NCBI GenBank assembly: GCA_002397465.1
Contig: DHAP01000002.1
Coordinates: forward strand, 972 to 64,971
Source of the DNA: Caryophanales bacterium UBA4951
GTDB taxonomy: Bacteria > Bacillota_I > Bacilli_A > RFN20 > CAG-826
Length of the DNA: 64,000 bases
Reading direction: 5' to 3'
Position 1 is the stretch's first letter, and each line of letters begins with the position of its first letter. Both the position numbers and the translations under genes were made by a program. The notes beneath the pieces are model-generated. The model made no database searches. It worked only from the letters and a program-made list of their open reading frames with translations, and was not told the origin of the DNA. Of this stretch, positions 59,983 to 64,000 are shown in pieces.

Positions 59983-61431
59983 TTAGTTTTGATGAAGGCT
60001 ATTTTTGGTTTTTGCAGGATCCCATTCTTCTCCGGTTACCGTATCTAGATCCATGCCTTTGGTCTCACCGACGTTTTTGCAAAGAAGAATTAAGGCAATC
60101 ACCATGCCAGGAATCGCCACGAGGAAGTATAAGAGACCAAGATATTGCTCTGGTGTGAATAACTGACATACCATGGCGATTCCTTGGCCAAATAAACCTC
60201 CGACGAAGAATATCAGCGCTTCAACGGTGGTGCAGGAGCTTCTTAAGTTAGTGGGGGCGCTTTCGCCGATCATGATTGAGTCGATGGTGTCACCGGCTGA
60301 CCAATAGGATCCGACAAAGGCTCCGGCGAAGAAACCCATCAGCATGGCCGGGAACTTGACCATGGTGCCGGTGAAGAACAAGGCGTAGGAAACTATGGCT
60401 ACGCAGGTCATGACGATCGCGGATGGTTTACGGCCCCATTTGTCGCTGATGAAACCCATCATGATGGTGAAGATGGCGTTTCCGACCGGGTAGAGATAAA
60501 GGGCTTGGGTTATTTCCTCCTCATTCATCATGGCACTCTTGCTCATGACGCTTTGATAGGTCGAGGTGGCGACCGAGGAAATCAGAAAGAAGAAACAGAC
60601 GATCATGAGATTACGCATTTGCTTATGCTTGAACGAGAACTGGAATCCGGCCTTGATTCCGCCCTGGGCATGGAGGGCTTTATCGGCTTTCTCATCCATC
60701 AATCTCTCTTCGTCGCTCTTCTTTAGGTAGGCGATGCGGTGGTTGAGGAAGGTGGTGCTCTCCCGGGCCGTCAATAAGGCCAACAAAGAAGCCACGAAGC
60801 CAAAGATGGCGGGCACTAGATAGACAAGGTGCCATTTGCTTGAATCATTGCCCATGAAGATGGTACGGCACAAAGGCACTAAGAGAGTCCCCAATACCGC
60901 GATGCCTTTGATCAAAGAATAGATGATGGCCCGTTTGTTTTTAGGGGCCGTTTCCATGATGTAGATGACATGGACGTCATGGGTGACGAAGAAGGTGATG
61001 ATGGTGGCGCCTATCATATAGACCACGATGTCCTTTGAGAGATAAATCACGAACATCCCGACGCCCATCATCAAGGTGTTGAAGACGAGGAATGGTTTGC
61101 GGCCCCATTTATCCGCCAAAGGCTTGTAGAGCAAAACGAAAACAAGAGGGACGGAGGCGATGAACCCTATTGTTTGAAAAAGGCTGAGGCCGCTCGAATA
61201 ATTCATGCCCATGTTCGTCACAAAGAAATCGGTGACGATGTTCGACTGAAACTGATTCGAGATGTTGCTGGCTATCTCATCGGTGATATAAGCGAGGGAG
61301 ATGACCAAGAACAAATAATAGAGATAGAGCTTAGGCAAAGGCCTGGCGAGATCTTTCTCTCGTCGAACGAGTTCTTTTTGCTCACGAAGATGACGTTTTT
61401 CTTTGTGTTCCGGAGTCTCTTCTTTTTTCAT
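59983..61431 (-). CDS. Major facilitator superfamily transporter (sugar/metabolite:H+ type)
   Basis: 482 residues from ATG 61431. Twelve hydrophobic segments in two halves, each with the MFS loop 2-3 motif: KPLADKWGRKPFLVF in the first half and GFISDKWGRKPSAIV in the second. A charged cytoplasmic N-terminus (KKEETPEHKEKRHLREQKEL) precedes helix 1. Closest in style to sugar-porter or general metabolite transporters; substrate not predictable. Read-through upstream to 61551 is open but lacks a ribosome site and is probably non-coding. Confidence 0.88.
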   Translation of the reverse strand: MKKEETPEHKEKRHLREQKELVRREKDLARPLPKLYLYYLFLVISLAYITDEIASNISNQFQSNIVTDFFVTNMGMNYSSGLSLFQTIGFIASVPLVFVLLYKPLADKWGRKPFLVFNTLMMGVGMFVIYLSKDIVVYMIGATIITFFVTHDVHVIYIMETAPKNKRAIIYSLIKGIAVLGTLLVPLCRTIFMGNDSSKWHLVYLVPAIFGFVASLLALLTARESTTFLNHRIAYLKKSDEERLMDEKADKALHAQGGIKAGFQFSFKHKQMRNLMIVCFFFLISSVATSTYQSVMSKSAMMNEEEITQALYLYPVGNAIFTIMMGFISDKWGRKPSAIVMTCVAIVSYALFFTGTMVKFPAMLMGFFAGAFVGSYWSAGDTIDSIMIGESAPTNLRSSCTTVEALIFFVGGLFGQGIAMVCQLFTPEQYLGLLYFLVAIPGMVIALILLCKNVGETKGMDLDTVTGEEWDPAKTKNSLHQN

Positions 61432-61692
61432 GGTCCGATAAAACTCCCAAGGGGATTGCCATAGCCTAAAGCAAGCGGGCTTAGACGTATGATATTTGAC
61501 AAAAGCAATTATACAAAAGCATTTACATGCTGTTAATAGAAACACTACCAAATCATTGGTCGAAAGCGTCTTAACAAAGTCAGAATAGTCGCTGTTATTA
61601 TTTAAAAAAGTCCGATGGTTGCTAACGTATCATTTTTGATTTCTTTGAACAAAAGCAATAATGCGCATTTATGACCAATGTGTGCCTTCTAT

Positions 61693-61723
61693 AAAAAAGC
61701 CTCCGCGATTCAATAACGGAGGC
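61693..61723 (-). terminator. Strong terminator downstream of the gene remnant
   Basis: Minus strand GCCTCCG (61723-61717) pairs with CGGAGGC (61705-61699), then six T. Confidence 0.8.
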
Positions 61724-61744
61724 ACTGGATGATCTACTTAGTCC

Positions 61745-61834
61745 TTAGCTCTCAACGACCTCGATGTTTTTGATTAGGATTTCGTTTCCTTCTTTTAACA
61801 CCGTGTCCTCGCTTTCGAGGCTCCGGAAGAATAC
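61745..61834 (-). pseudogene. C-terminal remnant of a lost gene
   Basis: Thirty minus-strand codons ending in TAA at 61745 read TVFFRSLESEDTVLKEGNEI then LIKNIEVVES, a normal protein C-terminus, closely followed by a strong terminator. A TGA precedes it and no 5' part is found. It is what remains after deletion of the upstream part; the family cannot be named. Confidence 0.45.
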
Positions 61835-61975
61835 CGTTCAACCTTGAAAGCAAATACGTTGAACACCTATTTTCGGAACAGTTATCAAATCAGCCAATTA
61901 GACTATAAGAAAATGACTTCTTTGATGCATGACAAACACGTTTCCACTTTCGCCAAATAGAATATCAGTGGCGGG

Positions 61976-62866
61976 CTATCCGTCTTTCTTTTCGTTTTGG
62001 GCCAAGCGGTAACTCTTGGGGCTGATCCCTTTTTCCTCTTTGAATCTCTCGCTGAAATAAGAGGGATTCTCAAAGCCCACTTCCGAAGCTATCTCGCTGA
62101 TGTTCTTAGTGGGGTCTCTTAATAACTCCGAGCTTTTTTCGATGCGGTAGGAGTTTAGATAGCTCATCGGCGTGGTCTCCAAGAAAGAGACGAACAGCCT
62201 TGTGGCATATCCTTTGCTGAGCGAGGCCGAAGAGGCGATGGACTCCACGTCGAGTTTCTCTTTGTAGTTGGCGTAGATGAAGGAAAGCATCTTCTTGACC
62301 AAGAGGGCTTTTGAAGAAGAAGTGACTTTGGGCAAGTTTTCTTCTTTCTTCATAATGACGAAACTAGACCAAAAGGAGTAGAGGTCGGATAAGGCCAATA
62401 ACTGATAAGGCCCTTCTTTCTTATCCATGACTTCCATGATGGAACGGGCTTTTTGATATAAGGGCAAACATTCTTCCTTAGTGAACTTGATGTAAGGAAG
62501 ATTCTCGTTTTGAAGAAAAGAGGAGACGAACTCATCCTTCACCGGGGTGGATGATTCTAGAAGTGAGGGCAAGAAAACCAAACAGATGTACTCACTATCG
62601 ACGCCATCGGGGCTGTAGCCGAAGTGGGGGTGCTTGGCATTAACGAAGATCCCTTCACCCTCTTTCAAAGGTATCTTGATGCCATCGACAGAATAGGATG
62701 GATGGCCTTTCTCGACGAAGAAGAACTCGAATTCCTGATGCCAATGGCAAAGGACTCTTTTAAAAGGATACAAAGAAAGGGTGAAGCGTTTGGACGACAA
62801 AGGGAAATCCGCTTCCTCATAGGGGACGATTTCGGATTGATCTGGCATCACGAGTATTTCATTCAT
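61976..62866 (-). CDS. AraC-family transcriptional regulator with N-terminal cupin
   Basis: 296 residues. Cupin part: LCHWHQEFEFFFVEKGHPSYSV and EGIFVNAKHPHFGY; C-terminal tandem HTH: VESIASSASLSKGYATRLFV and ISEIASEVGFENPSYFSERFKEEKG. It is a paralogue of 22278-23159 with the same FVNAKxxHxGY motif. A TATCAT hexamer ends 7 nt before the ATG and no ribosome site is evident, so it may be leaderless. Likely a sugar-responsive activator; targets unknown. Confidence 0.9.
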   Translation of the reverse strand: MNEILVMPDQSEIVPYEEADFPLSSKRFTLSLYPFKRVLCHWHQEFEFFFVEKGHPSYSVDGIKIPLKEGEGIFVNAKHPHFGYSPDGVDSEYICLVFLPSLLESSTPVKDEFVSSFLQNENLPYIKFTKEECLPLYQKARSIMEVMDKKEGPYQLLALSDLYSFWSSFVIMKKEENLPKVTSSSKALLVKKMLSFIYANYKEKLDVESIASSASLSKGYATRLFVSFLETTPMSYLNSYRIEKSSELLRDPTKNISEIASEVGFENPSYFSERFKEEKGISPKSYRLAQNEKKDG

Positions 62867-62917
62867 TAGGTATATGATATTCCAAAAAGTTGTTTTGTTA
62901 TAGTTTTAGGCACAAAG

Positions 62918-63208
62918 ATGAAAGATAACTATTCTATAAGTCATTATTCTTGTGGCATGGAAAACAAAGCACTTGAACCACAAAACCAAATCAAAAACAT
63001 CATCACCTCGAAGGAATTCCTCATGACTCCGGCCTGGGGAGAGTTCTTCTACTACGCGAAAGACAGAGACTTCCTGATGGATCTATATGACTCCTTGCTT
63101 GATGAGGGATTTCATTCCCTCGAACAGCCTCATGAGGTCTTCTCCGACATCTTCGTGGCAAGGCTCATCGATCCGAGCGGACGTCACATCTTCCTTAGAA
63201 GCGTCTGA
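62918..63208 (+). CDS. Hypothetical protein, 96 residues
   Basis: An open frame from ATG 62918 (a second ATG at 62957 would give 83 residues). The product (ITSKEFLMTPAWGEFFYYAKDRDFLMDLYDSLL ... DIFVARLIDPSGRHIFLRSV) is helical and acidic with no signal or membrane segment. It has no clear ribosome site but is followed closely by a strong bidirectional terminator. Function unknown. Confidence 0.6.
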   Translation: MKDNYSISHYSCGMENKALEPQNQIKNIITSKEFLMTPAWGEFFYYAKDRDFLMDLYDSLLDEGFHSLEQPHEVFSDIFVARLIDPSGRHIFLRSV

Positions 63209-63219
63209 GGTAGGAACGT

Positions 63220-63261
63220 AAAAAGCCATCAGCAGGCACAAGGCTTGTTGATGGCTTTTTT
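63220..63261. terminator. Bidirectional terminator
   Basis: AAAAAGCCATCA (63220-63231) pairs with TGATGGC then T6 (63249-63261); it serves the convergent genes on both sides. Confidence 0.85.
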
Positions 63262-63274
63262 CTCTCGTTAGAAA

Positions 63275-63724
63275 TTATTTGGAAGGGGACGTTTCTAATG
63301 AGGCTTCGCTGGTTGGATAGGCGAAGAAGGTGGAGACGATGTTGATTATAAGTGCTATCAGCATCGTGGCAATCGTGACTGGGAACATGGCTGTAAGCGG
63401 GGCCGCGCTCATCTTGGAGAGCATGGCGAAGAGCCAGCTGATCCTTCCGACGATGAAGAGACCTAACGACAGGGCATATAAGGCAGTCTGAACGATTCCG
63501 ATAATGGACAGCAAGTACGACTTCTCCGGAAGTTTGATGTAGATGTAGATCGACAGAACCTCCAAGAGAATCGGGATGAGCAAGACGCCATAAACGGCGT
63601 TGGCTTGGACTCCGTTCTCGCCGTTTCCGCTTTCGATGAGGAAGAAGATGTAGGCCAGTATCCCGACCAAAGCGGCAATGGACGAGATCAGAATCGGCTT
63701 ATTCTTCACTATTTTGGCAAACAT
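63275..63724 (-). CDS. Four-helix membrane protein paired with the right-edge GH3
   Basis: 149 residues with four hydrophobic segments (about 11-30, 44-64, 72-95, 110-137). It starts 2 nt after the stop of the GH3 gene, which supplies its ribosome site (GGAGACTGA). It has the same size, topology and genetic position as 29976-30413, although sequence similarity is low by eye. Confidence 0.75.
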   Translation of the reverse strand: MFAKIVKNKPILISSIAALVGILAYIFFLIESGNGENGVQANAVYGVLLIPILLEVLSIYIYIKLPEKSYLLSIIGIVQTALYALSLGLFIVGRISWLFAMLSKMSAAPLTAMFPVTIATMLIALIINIVSTFFAYPTSEASLETSPSK

Positions 63725-63726
63725 GA

Positions 63727-64000
63727 TTATTCAGTCTCCTTTTCTTTTCCGTCTTTCTTTTTGAGATAGCTGTAGACATAGAGTCCGATGAATCCGACTG
63801 CTAAGACGCCGAGTCCGATGTCAATTCCTAGCAAGGTTGAGCTCCACCAAGGAGTCACCGTGACGAAGACGGTGTCGCTGGAGTAGCCGTTGCAGTCGTT
63901 GGAGTTAGCCCAGAGATAGAGCTGACGCTTGGCGCTCTTGCGCATGGCGTTGGCCATCTCAGGGTTGGACAAGACGAGTTCGGCGGTTCCGAAGATTCCG
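63727..64000 (-). CDS. C-terminal part of a second membrane-anchored GH3 (5' end beyond the window)
   Basis: The last 90 residues of a protein continuing past base 64000: GIFGTAELVLSNPEMANAMR, RQLYLWANSN, then a membrane helix (LLGIDIGLGVLAVGFIGLYV) and a charged tail KKKDGKEKETE. This matches the end of the GH3 at 26840-29974 (FCGFGSPSL ... CKAIKQDEKYILYTIANSN, helix, GKKKKEEE). It is therefore probably another domain-permuted GH3 ending in the catalytic domain plus a tail anchor. The active site lies outside the window. Confidence 0.75.
   Translation of the reverse strand, partial: GIFGTAELVLSNPEMANAMRKSAKRQLYLWANSNDCNGYSSDTVFVTVTPWWSSTLLGIDIGLGVLAVGFIGLYVYSYLKKKDGKEKETE

Larger units (their letters stand above)
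61552..61975. other. Intergenic region with a gene remnant
   Basis: Apart from the remnant at 61745-61834 and its terminator, no gene is supported. The part from 61838 to 61975 is unrelated AT-rich sequence. Confidence 0.5.

Overview
The window looks like chromosomal DNA of a Bacillota (class Bacilli) bacterium, probably an uncultured gut or rumen lineage near Erysipelotrichales/RF39. This is inferred from Gram-positive style lipoproteins, AGGAGG ribosome sites, LacI/CcpA-type operators, LytTR/GHKL signalling and many glycoside hydrolases and phosphorylases. TGA is used as a stop in several intact genes, so the standard bacterial code applies. No rRNA operon, CRISPR array or replication origin is visible.

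Layout. 1-2.6 kb: a broken DUF4143-type ATPase, a Fic protein and a PAP2 phosphatase. 2.7-7.1 kb: a 1-Cys peroxiredoxin and an ECF sigma module with two matched CGTC-type promoters, then an XRE-family membrane regulator. 7.2-11.5 kb: an iron/siderophore-type ABC transporter operon with a methyltransferase, divergent from a TetR regulator. 11.5-19.7 kb: a second ECF sigma/membrane-protein pair, then a surface operon (giant Ig/MBG-repeat protein interrupted by an in-frame TAA, a membrane protein ending in a uL15-like domain, a tail-anchored fibronectin-like protein, MscS). 19.9-26.6 kb: acetyltransferases, AraC regulator, nitroreductase-like protein and a GHKL/LytTR two-component pair.

26.8-47.4 kb is a carbohydrate-utilisation region: a domain-permuted, doubly membrane-anchored GH3 with a small four-helix membrane partner, two GH2 enzymes, two GH94 phosphorylases, a LacI regulator with several operator-like palindromes, and a sugar ABC transporter (binding protein plus two permeases, no ATPase). 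rarA and a hotdog thioesterase lie among them. Imported beta-linked oligosaccharides would be phosphorolysed in the cytoplasm by the GH94 enzymes. A catabolite-control-like site sits before the GH3 gene and another before an overlooked 50-residue protein gene.

47.4-57.1 kb is a composite genomic island in a tRNA-Leu(TAG) gene, bounded by identical 53-bp copies of the tRNA 3' end. A third, divergent tRNA-Leu 3' end lies inside at 49.7 kb, and it and the right boundary are preceded by homologous ends of about 240 bp. The simplest reading is two related islands in tandem. The island carries a DUF4143 ATPase with a tandem-repeat promoter, three tandem paralogues of an unrecognised small protein (one frameshifted), an AT-rich secreted protein, two transposases, a WYL-like regulator, a basic micro-protein and an AP2-domain gene with an internal TGA. 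No integrase was recognised.

57.6-64 kb: two lipoproteins, an MFS transporter, a gene remnant, a second AraC regulator, and at the right edge a second copy of the GH3/four-helix membrane pair.
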